Below, in pieces: positions 44,056 to 53,950 of a stretch of DNA of 64,000 bases. Location: contig CM070874.1 in assembly GCA_036365515.1 (NCBI GenBank), positions 124,001-188,000 of the forward strand. The letters are read 5' to 3'. Position numbers and translations under genes: made by a program. Within the stretch, counting starts at the first letter, position 1; the number at the start of each line of letters is the position of its first letter. The DNA is from Torymus aiolomorphi. Lineage: Eukaryota > Arthropoda > Insecta > Hymenoptera > Torymidae. The notes under the pieces were generated by a model. It searched no databases, was not told the DNA's origin, and saw nothing but the letters and a program-made list of their open reading frames with translations.

Positions 44056-45226
44056 GCCAATATATTGGCACTTAGCTTCCTCAAAATAATGTATTTATTC
44101 ATTTTTTTTTAATTTTTTATCACAATAATTAATTGTATCATACCCAATTTTCTTTAAGAATATTCGTAATAAATTAATATACCGGCTGTCCCATTTTAAA
44201 ACCACCAGGTAAATATCTCGAAAACTAAGGGAGATGGAAAAAAACTTTTAATACAAAAGTTGTAGGGTTCAGAGGGGCCCAACTGATCGTGACCTTGGTT
44301 ATGACCTTGAGTTCAATGATCAAGGTCATTTGAAGGTCAAATCGATTTTTTCAAATGGGAACCCCCACTTTTGACCTCGTAAATGGAAAGAGCGGAAAAT
44401 TTTACGTTCAGATATGTCCTTGAGTCAAGGTCATGGTCATGGTCATGGTCATGTTTAAAATCAAAATCAATCAACGCATCAAAACATTCCCATAATTAGG
44501 CATACGAGACAAATTGTTAAATACAAAAGTTGTAGGGTTCAGAGGGGCCCAACTGATCGTAACCTTGGTTATGACCTTGTGGTCAATGATCAAGGTCATT
44601 TGAAGGTCAAATCGATTTTTTCAAATGGAAACCCCCATTTTTGACCTCGCAAACGGAAAGAGCGGAAAATTTTACGTTCAGATATGTCCTTGAGTCAAGG
44701 CCATGGTCATGGTCATGGTCATGTTTAAAATCAAAATCAATCAACGCATCCAAACATTCCCATAATTACGCATACGAGTGTTAAATACAGAAGTTGTAGG
44801 GTTTGGAGCGGCCCAACTGATCGTGACCTTGGTTATGACCTCGATGTCAATGATCAAGGTCATTTGAAGGTCAAATCGATTTTTTCAAATGGGAACCCCT
44901 ATTTTTGACCTCGTAAATGGAAAGAGCGGAAAATTTTACTATTTTTACTATTATCAATATTTACCAGGGTTAACCACTTATATCAAATAATAACAAAAGT
45001 TAATAAGTGTTGACCATCTGTATCCAATAGTGACCGGTAGTATTCAGCATTGATCGGTAATAGTCAATAATTATTACTGTTTACATCAAATTGTTTTCAA
45101 ATTGAGCACACTTATATTGGCACAGAAAATTAAACTTTTTCGTTTTAAAATATTGTATAGTATAATAACATATTATTTCTTTTGTGGTGTGTTTTGATAA
45201 ATAATTGCATTTACAACTAAAAAAGA

Positions 45227-46294
45227 ATGCCTGACTATTCTGCAAATGAAATAGTTGACATTCTTCTTATTTTAGGAGAATGTCGACGAAACTATCGAGA
45301 GGCAAGCAGATTGTATCGTGCTCGGTTCCCTCAACGACAACATCCTGATCATACGGTAATACGTGACATTGAACTGCGCGGTCGACAAGGAAACTTCGTT
45401 CGAAGAAGGAGGACACTGAATGAACACGATTATGAAAATAATCCTCGCTTTCTTGCTGTTCTAGCCATGGTACATTTAAATGTTCATGTCAGTTTACGCG
45501 AAATCGAGTTAATAATGGGTATTCCAAGATCTACGGCCAGTAGATATTTACGATATGCGCGTTACCATCCTTACCACATTACTCTAAATCAAGCTTTAAC
45601 TGTGGAAGATTATCGACGGAGAATAACATTTTGCCAATGGGCAACACAACAAATTACTGATGATGAAAATTTCTTTAACAATGTTCTTTTTAGCGACGAG
45701 GCTACATTTCAGAGTACTGGTATGTTCAATCGCCATAATTGCCACTACTGGTCTCCTGTTAATCCTCATTGGATGCGAGAAGTTGATCATCAGCATTGCT
45801 GGAATGTAACGGTATGGTGTGGTATTATTAACGGATGCCTGATTGGACCTTATTTTTTTGAAGGTCACGTAACTCAACATACTTATTTACAGTTGCTGAG
45901 AGACGAGCTGCCACTCTTTCTAGAAAATGTTGATCTCCATACAAGGGCCAGAATGTGGCTACAACAAGATGGTGCTCCTCCACATTATGCCAGAATTGTC
46001 AGAGATTTTCTTAATGAAAGGTTTAACGGTCGATGGATTGGTAGAGGAGGTCCCGTAGCATGGCCACCAAGATCTCCAGATCTGACATCTCCAGATTTTT
46101 ATTTATGGGGCTTCCTAAAAAATACAGTCTACCGCAACAGGCCAACTACAAGAGATGACATGATTCAAAGGATTACACAAATCTGCTTAAGTATTCCACG
46201 TCAAGTATTATTAAATACTGTGAGAAACTTTAAAAGGAGAATAGAATGTTGTCAAAAAGTAAATGGTGCAACTTTTGAGCATCTTCTTCAGTAA
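45227..46294 (+). CDS. mariner/IS630-superfamily transposase (DUF4817-type HTH + DDE_3)
   Basis: An intact 355-residue frame. Residues 1-110 form helix-turn-helix DNA-binding regions (YSANEIVDILLILGECRRN; LREIELIMGIPRSTASRYL). The catalytic domain has NVLFSDEATF (first Asp), WLQQDGAPPHYA (second Asp) and WPPRSPDLTSPDFYLWG (third Asp). By my count 36 residues separate the second and third Asp; the alternative Asp in SPDF would give 41. The enzyme would bind the flanking inverted ends and insert at TA. No frameshift or stop. ATG 45227 follows an A-rich leader and is the family-typical start (MPDYSANE). Confidence 0.93.
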   Translation: MPDYSANEIVDILLILGECRRNYREASRLYRARFPQRQHPDHTVIRDIELRGRQGNFVRRRRTLNEHDYENNPRFLAVLAMVHLNVHVSLREIELIMGIPRSTASRYLRYARYHPYHITLNQALTVEDYRRRITFCQWATQQITDDENFFNNVLFSDEATFQSTGMFNRHNCHYWSPVNPHWMREVDHQHCWNVTVWCGIINGCLIGPYFFEGHVTQHTYLQLLRDELPLFLENVDLHTRARMWLQQDGAPPHYARIVRDFLNERFNGRWIGRGGPVAWPPRSPDLTSPDFYLWGFLKNTVYRNRPTTRDDMIQRITQICLSIPRQVLLNTVRNFKRRIECCQKVNGATFEHLLQ

Positions 46295-46367
46295 ATGGTG
46301 ACCGAAACACTTGGATCCTATGACTAAATACACATGAACGTGGAATTTTCCAATGAATTTTTAGCTG

Positions 46368-46605
46368 GCCTGATCATCCCCGACCTTGCCTTAACTGGCC
46401 GGGTCATCTGCGACCTTGCCTTAACTGACCGGGTCATCTCCGACCTTGCCTTAACTGGCCGGGTCATCTTCGACCTTGCCTTAACTGGCCGGGTCATCTC
46501 CGACCTTGCCTTAACTGGCCGGGTCATCTCCGACCTTGCCTTAACTGGCCGGGTAATCTCCGACCTTGCCTTAGGTGACCGGGTCATCTCCGACTTTGCT
46601 CTTAA
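46368..46605. repeat. 30-bp minisatellite, about 8 copies
   Basis: The unit CTGGCCGGGTCATCTCCGAC then CTTGCCTTAA is repeated about eight times between the transposase and the right arm. Because 30 is divisible by three, open frames exist on both strands (46334-46720 plus, 46324-46611 minus); these are artefacts. Confidence 0.92.
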
Positions 46606-47147
46606 CTGCACGGAAACTGACCATAACTTTGACCATAACCTTGACCCAAGGTCATATCAGAATTTTTCGAGTTTTCTATTTACGAGGTCAAAAGTGAGGG
46701 TTGCCGTTAAAAAAAATTGATTTAACCTTCAAACGACATCATCCTTGACCTCAAGTTCATCGTCAAGGTCACGATCAGTTGGGCCCCTCTAAACAATACA
46801 ACTTCTGTATTTAACACTCGTATGCGTAATTATGGGAATGTTTGGATGTGTTGATTGATTTTGATTTTAAACATGACCATGACCATGACCATGGCCTTGA
46901 CTCAAGGACATATCTAAACGTAAAATTTTCCGCTCTTTCCATTTACGAGGTCAAAAGGGGGGGTTCCCATTTGAAAAAATCGATTTGACCTTCAAATGAC
47001 CTTGATCATTGACCTCAAGGTCATAACCAAGGTCACGATCAGTTGGGCCCCTCTGAACTCTACAACTTTTGTATTAAAAGTTTTTTTCCATCTCCCTTAG
47101 TTTTCGAGATATTTGCCTGGTGGTTTTAAAATGGGACACCCGGTATA

Positions 47148-48694
47148 TTTTTCGAAAATTCATTCTTGTTACACTTTTTCTCGTGCGACAACCCGATATT
47201 TTTATAAATCAATTTTTTCAAAATATTATCATATGTTCAATTATTTTTATTTTAAACCTCAAATATCTTTCGTCGTAATAGTTCAATTTTATTGGGCAAC
47301 GAATTCAGTTTGAAGATATAAAAAAAATATATCTCTCCCAAATTTTAGGACTATTGGTTGATTTTCTTAATATTGTTATCGCGTGCACCTTCAACTTTGG
47401 GTAATATTTTAAATCCATAATATTTTGAAAACTTAAAAATAAATTCGAACAAATTACCAAACTCTGTATTACACATATTCGTTTATTACACATATGAATG
47501 TTTATTATAAAGTCACCAATCAAGTCAATCAGTCAAGAGACTTTCCAAAAAGGTTACAACAAAAATACTGGCATATTCTGCAAGTAAAATGCAAACTTTT
47601 CCCCAATCAATGTTCTATACAAAAAATTTCGATATTTTGAGTAAAAAATAAAGATAATCTTTTGAAATTTCAACCAAATATATTCTTCAATGAGTCTAAT
47701 AAGGTTAAAACTTGATCGCGCTGTAAATTACCCTCAATAAAAAACAAAAGCAAGTGAACAACACGCACGCATAGCACGTGTTATTTCCATTTTCTAGTAT
47801 AGATATATCCAAAAAATTACGAATTGAAAAGAAGGCTAAATCAGTTTTAACCTCGAATATCTCTGAAATTCATAAACGAATTCTTTTACTCTAAAAACGC
47901 ATATAATAAATAATATACATTCTACATCTCCGCCAAATTAAAAAAAAAAATTAAAACAAGTTTTCTCTAGTTATCAAGCAACAAATAAAATAACTTTGTA
48001 AAATAGGAAAATTTTGAATATCAAAAAGTAATCGTACGATCTTGATGAAAATTCACATACATAATATCTATATCACATACAAAATTGTCTAGAAATCTGT
48101 AGCTGATTCGTAGAACAGTTCTCGAGAAATTACGATTTAAAAAAAAGTTAAAAAAATTTTAACGTCAAATACCTCTGAAATTTATGGACCAATTATTTTG
48201 CCCAAAGAACTCGACCAAGAGCTATCCAAAATCTACCTCCACAAGGAATTTTGAAGAAATTACGACTATTTTCCCTCCGGATCATTGGACATACAAAACT
48301 CATTTTTTTCATTTGTCATGTTTTACGTTTTTATTAATAACCAAAGAACCGTGATAGCTAGACACTTTTTTTGTTTAGAAAATATAGGTATTTTAATTCT
48401 CTTTTAAATGCTACCTATCCCATTTTGATACATACAGCCGTTCTCGAGAAATTACGATTCGAAAAAGAGGTTACAAAAATTTTAACCTCAAAAATCTCTG
48501 AAATTTATGAACCAATCATCTATCCCAAAGAAAGGTGCAGGTGGCAACCAAAAATCTACCTCTACAAGGAATTTTGAAGCGATTAACACAATTTTACTCC
48601 CGTAAATTGTCGCCACCTAAAACACGTGTTTTTCATTTTTTAATTTTTTTCTTAAAAACTAAGCAATAGAATGGACTCAATTTTATACATATTA
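47148..48694. repeat. AT-rich DNA with ~310-bp tandem repeat
   Basis: The landmark TCTCTGAAATT or CCTCTGAAATT recurs at about 47866, 48168 and 48490. It is accompanied by GAAATTACGATT and TACAAGGAATTTTGAAG words. Further similar sequence (CGTGATAGCTAGA) follows the foldback at 49636. No gene was seen. Confidence 0.65.
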
Positions 48695-48696
48695 TA

Positions 48697-49524
48697 CCCT
48701 ACTGAAAAAAACCACATGGGATCCCATATAGGATCCCACGTGGAATCCCACACGAGATCCCACGTGTGAATTTGATATGGGATCCCATGTGGCATACCAC
48801 GTTTGAACTCGAAGCATGAATTCCCATATGAGATCCCACAAGAGATCCCACATGGGATCTCATGTGGGATACCATGCGTTTAACTTGATTACGGGATCTC
48901 ATGCAGATATGGCGTAAAACTTTGAGTCCCCCATTGTGAGTAATGGGGATATCAAAAAACAAGGCAAGCCTTGTAATTAGGACTCTTCGTAAAGAGTCAT
49001 TTGAACGGCTGACTTACACGGCTTATATACTCTCGGCCATCCAGTATATCTACAGAAAGCGCTATCGGAGCGCCGCATAGCGGTGACAAAGGAGAACTTG
49101 TGATGGGTGGCTCTCCATAAGTAAGCAGGGGCTATTTATCCGCTATGCGGCGCTTCGATAGTGCTGTCTGTGGATACGTTGGATAGCCAAGAGTATAAAG
49201 CCGTGTAAGTCAACCGTTCAAATGACTCTTTACGAATCGTCCTAATTATAAGGCTTGCCTTGTTTTTGATAACCCCGTTACTTACAATGGGGGACTCTAA
49301 GTTTTACGCCATATCTGCATGAGATCCCGTAATCAAGTTAAACGCATGGTATCCCACATGAGATCCCATGTGGGATCTCTTGTGGGATCTCATGTGGGAA
49401 TTCATGCTTCGAGTTCAAACGTGGTATGCCACATGGGATCCCATATCAAATTCACACGTGGGATCTCGTGTGGGATTCCACGTGGGATCCTATATGGGAT
49501 CCCATGTGTTTTTTTTCAGTAGGG
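48697..49524. mobile_element. 828-bp foldback element with shared core
   Basis: Arms of about 214 bp begin CCCTACTGAAAAAA and consist of GGGATCCCAC/CATGTGGGATCTC-type repeats. They surround a 400-bp core (48911-49310). TA flanks both ends (48695-48696, 49525-49526). The core is the same as in the foldback at 17941-19254, while the outer arms are unrelated. No coding capacity; frames through the GGGATCCCA repeats are artefacts. Confidence 0.92.
48911..49310. repeat. foldback core, copy 2
   Basis: Bounded by GGCGTAAAACTTTGAGTCC and its inverse, with the same internal dyads as 18396-18799 and extensive colinear similarity throughout. Confidence 0.9.
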
Positions 49525-49896
49525 TAGCTATTCATAATCTCCATTATCATGATTTTTCTCAAAAAAATTGACCATTTAGTTTGGGAGTTATAAGCATTTA
49601 AAAAAAAAAACACGTTTTTGTTAATAACAAAATAACCGTGATAGCTAGAGAAATTTTTTTTTTAAATATAGGGTTTTTTATGCTCTTTCGAACGCTACCC
49701 ATCGGACTATAAAATTTAAATCCAGTCATTAAAAAAAATCAAAAATAAATTTTTCGAAAATGACAAATTTGACATAAAACAAAAACGAATCAGTTAGTCG
49801 TACAAAATTATTTTTTTCCCGAATTCGGAATCAAAAAACAAAAAAAATGAGACCCGTCCGGTTAAAATCGACCGCGTAGATCCGAAAATAAAGCGG

Positions 49897-49898
<2 letters not shown>

Positions 49899-49964
<66 letters not shown>
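49899..49964. repeat. (CA)n microsatellite
   Basis: An uninterrupted CA run of about 32 units. Confidence 0.97.
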
Positions 49965-49965
<1 letters not shown>

Positions 49966-50094
49966 CCATACAGACATTTTGTAAAATCATGTGACACAAA
50001 CTTCTAACACCTTTATTCATGTTTTTAGAGCAATTTAAAGAAAATTAAAATTTTACTATTACAAAGCTTCCTCTATGAGGAAGCAAAATTTAAA

Positions 50095-50591
50095 GGAAAA
50101 AAAACATTATTTCTATCTTATTATCAATTTATTTAAAACTTTGTATAAACATCTGCCTAACTTCTGTGAAACATAGCACAGAACATATTTTTTATAACTT
50201 TCTTTATAACTTTAGAAAAAGTTATTGCTTACTTATTAGCAATATATCCAAAAATTCGTATAAACATCCGACTAACCTCAGTTAAACATTGCACAGAACA
50301 TTTTTTTTTAATCCCTTCTTTCTAACTTCAGAACAAGTTATTGGTAACTTATTACCAACTTATGTAAAACTTTGTATAACCATCTATCTAACTTCTGTTA
50401 AATATTGCACAGAAATATTTTTTTTTACAATCTTCTTGATAACTTTAGAAAAAGTTATGATAAACTTGTGCCAAATGTATGTCTCTGGAAACTTCATGTT
50501 TGGCAAAGTCTCATTGGCCAAGTACAGCCGAAGTTGTGAAAAACGCGAACTTCAGACGAAGTTTAGATGAATGAAAATATTTTTACGCGGG
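50095..50591 (-). repeat. right terminal inverted repeat and outer subterminal array
   Basis: The inverse complement of 14795-15240, including ACTTTGTATAAACATC and CTTCTGTGAAACAT words and the terminal TATTTTTACGCGGG. It defines the right end of the 35.8-kb nested unit. Confidence 0.85.
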
Positions 50592-51420
50592 TGTAGGAGA
50601 TTCTGAAATTCAATCCCATTACTTGCATATTACACGCTTATGCACGGAAATTCCTACATTTTCCAATGTAATGATTAAGCTTGATTCGCATATTTATTCC
50701 TATAACCGTGACGAACAGATAGTGAAGTAATATTAAGGATGTTCAATGGTGTCATGCTGCGGGGCGAGGCGAGGGACGCCCCTCTCTCCCCGCGGGCGCT
50801 CGCCGCTCACCGCGCACCTCCTCGCGCAGCCGACGAACTTGGTGTTTTGTTTACGTTTTCACTTACTTCTTTCCCAAATGCCCTGTAAGCGGTCAAGATC
50901 CCTCTACGTTTTTATTCTTTGATTATTTTTCTATTCAAATAAAGGTCTTTTAACCTAATCTCTTAACTTTTTATATGAGATTTTTATGTCCAAAGGTCAC
51001 ATAACCTCACTCTCCCATAAGAGCCTATGTTAAAAACTCGATTTTCATGAATTTTTTTCTCGAAAAAATGCTCAGTATAAAATATTGAAAAAATTCAAGC
51101 TGCTTTTACTTTATCTAAGTAATGATATATTAAAATTTCAAAGACTTCTGTTAACTTTGCTGTAACCATTGAACATCCTTAAATACTATTTAGAGCCTAT
51201 CGACTTGAATTTCACTTTTACCCATTTAAACCGATTGTTATTTATGACAAGTTAATAGCGAGAGTTACTATTAAATCCTATATAGTTGTAATACGCAAAT
51301 ATTTTCTATGTAGGAGATTGTGAAATTCAATCTTATAACTAGAAAATAAAACTTATCTGCACGAAAACTCCTATATAATCGGATTTGTTTCTATATCTTA
51401 GTCGAATATTCACTCCTATA
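50592..51420. repeat. ~280-bp satellite, right part, interrupted by a MITE
   Basis: Continues the monomer cut at 14794 (GTAGGAGATTCTGAAATTC onward). The next monomer begins at about 51300. The first monomer is interrupted by the element at 50737-51178. Confidence 0.85.
50737..51178. mobile_element. 442-bp MITE with TTAA target duplication (piggyBac-type)
   Basis: Perfect 14-bp inverted ends GGATGTTCAATGGT / ACCATTGAACATCC are flanked by TTAA (50733-50736, 51179-51182). The unoccupied satellite monomer at about 14660-14690 has a single TTAA at the same place, confirming insertion and duplication. The interior has a GC-rich patch (50760-50840) and no ORF. TTAA duplication is characteristic of piggyBac-group elements; the end sequence is not the classical one. 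Confidence 0.9.
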
Positions 51421-51765
51421 AAAAATAAATAAAATTGAATGTCGGTTGTGCGAATGAAAAAATCTAATTTTTAATCCTTTTACAGATGTAAATGAGGATA
51501 AAATGTTAATTGTCCTATTTTGAGTAATCCCATCATATCCTACTAAAGAATTAGTTGTGATAAAATTTTAATTAGTTCTCATCACGTTTGAACCTTTTTA
51601 GTGAAATGGCAGATATAGCTATTTTGTCTCTTAAGCAATTTGAATAATCATTACACCAATTTAATTCTATTTATGTTTAGTGTCAAAAAGTCCAATTTAT
51701 TTCGATTTATGAACCTGAAAATTTTACAACGCATATTAGTCGATTTCATCCTATTTTAATTTTCG
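51421..51765. other. AT-rich DNA, no gene seen
   Basis: No ORF or repeat structure noticed. Confidence 0.4.
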
Positions 51766-53950
51766 TAAGTCAAAACATACTGTTAGGCCAATGAATGCTA
51801 TATAGTATCACACGAAACAAGAGCGAAGCCGATAAATAAGCCGCGTCAGATCGAGGCCTACGGCAGCGGCTCTCTTCGCGCGGGCTGAGAGGCGAGCCGC
51901 CGCCGTAGGTCCACATATCGTGTGCGCACACGCGGAATGCGGATATGGGGACGATTTTGGGTGACATAAGCACCGAAATAAAAGTACTTGCCACTACATT
52001 ATTCATAAAACAAGGGCGAAGCCGGCAAATAGGTCGCGTCAGATCGCCGCCTACGGCAGCGGCTCTCTTCGCGCGGGGTGAGAGGCGAGCCGCCGCCGTA
52101 GGTCCACGCCGTGTGAACATGCGCGGAATTCGGATATTCGGACGGTATGTACCGAAGTAAAAGTACTTGGCACACTACATTATTTATAAAACAAGGGCGA
52201 AGCCGGTAAATAGGCCGTGTGAGATCGAGTCCTACGGCAGCGGCTCTCTTCGCGCGGGCCGAGAGGCGAGCCGTAGGTCCACGCCGTATGCGCACGCGCG
52301 AAATGCAGATAGCTGGACTTTTTCGAGTCATATGCGCACCAAAATAAAAGTACTTGCCGTTACATTATTCATAAAACAAGGGCAAAGCCGGTAAATAGGC
52401 CGTGTCAGTTCGAGGCCTACGGCAGCGGCTCTCTTCGCGCGGGCTGAGAGGCGAGCCGCCACCGTAGGTCCACACGTCGTGTGCGCACACGCGGAATTCG
52501 GATATGGGGACGATTTTGGGTGACATAAGCACTGAAATAAAAGTACTTGCCACTACATTATTCATAAAACAAGGCGAAGCCGGTAAATAGGCCGTGTGAG
52601 ATCGAGTCCTACGGCAGCGGCTCTCTTCGCGCGGGCCGAGAGGCGAGCCGCTGCCGTAGGTCCACGCCGTATGCGCACGCGTGAAATGAAGATAGCTCGA
52701 CTATTTCGAGTCATATGCGCACCGAAATAAAAGTACTTGCCGTTACATTATTCATAAAACAAGGGCGAAGCCGGTAAATAGGCCGTGTCAGTTCGAGGCC
52801 TACGGCAGCGGCTCTCTTCGCGCGGGCTGAGAGGCGAGCCGCCACCGTAGGTCCACACGTCGTGTGCGCACACGCGGAATTCGGATATGGGGACGATTTT
52901 GGGTGACATAAGCACTGAAATAAAAGTACTTGCCACTACATTATTCATAAAACAAGGCGAAGCCGGTAAATAGGCCGTGTGAGATCGAGTCCTACGGCAG
53001 CGGCTCTCTTCGCGCGGGCCGAGAGGCGAGCCGCTGCCGTAGGTCCACGCCGTATGCGCACGCGTGAAATGAAGATAGCTCGACTATTTCGAGTCATATG
53101 CGCACCGAAATAAAAGTACTTGCCGTTACATTATTCATAAAACAAGGGCGAAGCCGGTAAATAGGCCGTGTCAGTTCGAGGCCTACGGCAGCGGCTCTCT
53201 TCGCGCGGGCTGAGAGGCGAGCCGCCACCGTAGGTCCACACGTCGTGTGCGCACACGCGGAATTCGGATATGGGGACGATTTTGGGTGACATAAGCACTG
53301 AAATAAAAGTACTTGCCACTACATTATTCATAAAACAAGGCGAAGCCGGTAAATAGGCCGTGTGAGATCGAGTCCTACGGCAGCGGCTCTCTTCGCGCGG
53401 GCCGAGAGGCGAGCCGCTGCCGTAGGTCCACGCCGTATGCGCACGCGTGAAATGAAGATAGCTCGACTATTTCGAGTCATATGCGCACCGAAATAAAAGT
53501 ACTTGCCGTTACATTATTCATAAAACAAGGGCGAAGCCGGTAAATAGGCAGTGTCAGATCGAGGTCTACGGCAGCGGCTCTCTTCGCGCGGGCCGAGAGG
53601 CGAGCCGCCGCCGTAGGTCCACGGAGTATGCGCATACTCGAAATACGGATATAAGGACGATTTCGGGTGATATGTGCACCGAAATAAAAGAATTTACCAT
53701 TAGATTTTATGCATTTAACAATTACAGCTGCATTCTCTCTTTCACTGGTGCCTGCAAAGGCCGGTGAGGCTGTTCTTTACGTTCTATGCTTCGCACAATT
53801 CATAATTAATATTCGCTATTGTAATAAATCTTATTGATATTAAATTTTTGGTAATCTATGAATAAAGTCAAAACATACTGTTAGGCCAATGAATGCTATA
53901 TAGTATCACACGAAACAAGGGCGAAGCCGGTAAATAGGCCGCGTCAAAAA
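51766..53950. repeat. GC-rich satellite, ~191-bp unit with 383-bp higher-order repeat
   Basis: About ten units each contain GGGCGAAGCCGGTAAATAGG, then CCTACGGCAGCGGCTCTC, CGCGCGGGC, GAGAGGCGAGCC and CCGTAGGTCCAC, forming an imperfect hairpin. From about 52185 two unit types alternate, so the pattern repeats every 383 bp (identical segments at 52365, 52748 and 53131). An 85-bp segment (CAAAACATACTGTTAGGCCA onward) occurs once before the array (51771) and once after (53871). Frames through the array are artefacts. Confidence 0.93.

Larger units (their letters stand above)
44180..47145 (+). mobile_element. mariner/IS630-like transposon with complex long inverted repeats
   Basis: The ends TACCGGCTGTCCCATTTTAA and its inverse (…CACCCGGTA) are flanked by TA (44178-44179, 47146-47147). 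Inverted sequence extends several hundred bp. The left arm contains two full and one partial ~258-bp tandem copies (starting about 44259, 44518 and 44783), each with GGCCCAACTGATCGT and repeated GGTCATGGTCAT. The right arm has about two. A 355-codon transposase lies between. Ends and gene look intact, so recent activity is possible. Confidence 0.88.
44056..50094. mobile_element. ~6-kb insertion in the right subterminal array
   Basis: Comparison with the uninterrupted left arm (about 15240-15262) shows that this block has been inserted. It is itself composite: a mariner-like element (44180-47145), a ~310-bp satellite (47815-48600), a foldback (48697-49524) and a CA microsatellite. Its right edge has a perfect hairpin GCTTCCTC-TAT-GAGGAAGC at about 50066-50084, and its left edge has AGCTTCCTC near 44088. 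The class of the host insertion is unknown. Confidence 0.55.
14795..50591. mobile_element. CACTA/EnSpm-like DNA transposon swollen to 35.8 kb by nested insertions
   Basis: The left end CCCGCGTAAAAATATTTT (14795) is matched inversely at the right end (50574-50591). About 440 bp of subterminal sequence is also inverted: 14795-15240 matches 50100-50591, and 15265-15575 matches 43530-44055. The split in the right arm at about 44056/50090 marks a later ~6-kb insertion. Within the unit lie a Tnp2-type transposase gene and a divergent second gene. Removing the Polinton, the foldback and the 6-kb insert leaves about 10 kb, normal for a CACTA element. Dense subterminal repeats are also a CACTA hallmark. 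I could not define a clean target duplication (flanks ATTCATTTATA and TGTAGGAG), so the exact terminal base is uncertain. Confidence 0.75.

Noticed and set aside
46324..46720. Frames with repeating ALTGRVISDL-type decapeptide
   Set aside because: A product of the 30-bp minisatellite, whose length is divisible by three.
48699..49571. Frames through the GGGATCCCA-rich arms
   Set aside because: They appear symmetrically on opposite strands of the palindrome and contain only arm repeats.
51770..53331. Repeated identical 66-codon frames
   Set aside because: Recurring every 383 bp as part of the satellite unit; no coding evidence.
51766..53950. CRISPR-like regular repeats
   Set aside because: Units are ~191 bp, contiguous and without unique spacers, in eukaryotic DNA. 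This is a satellite.
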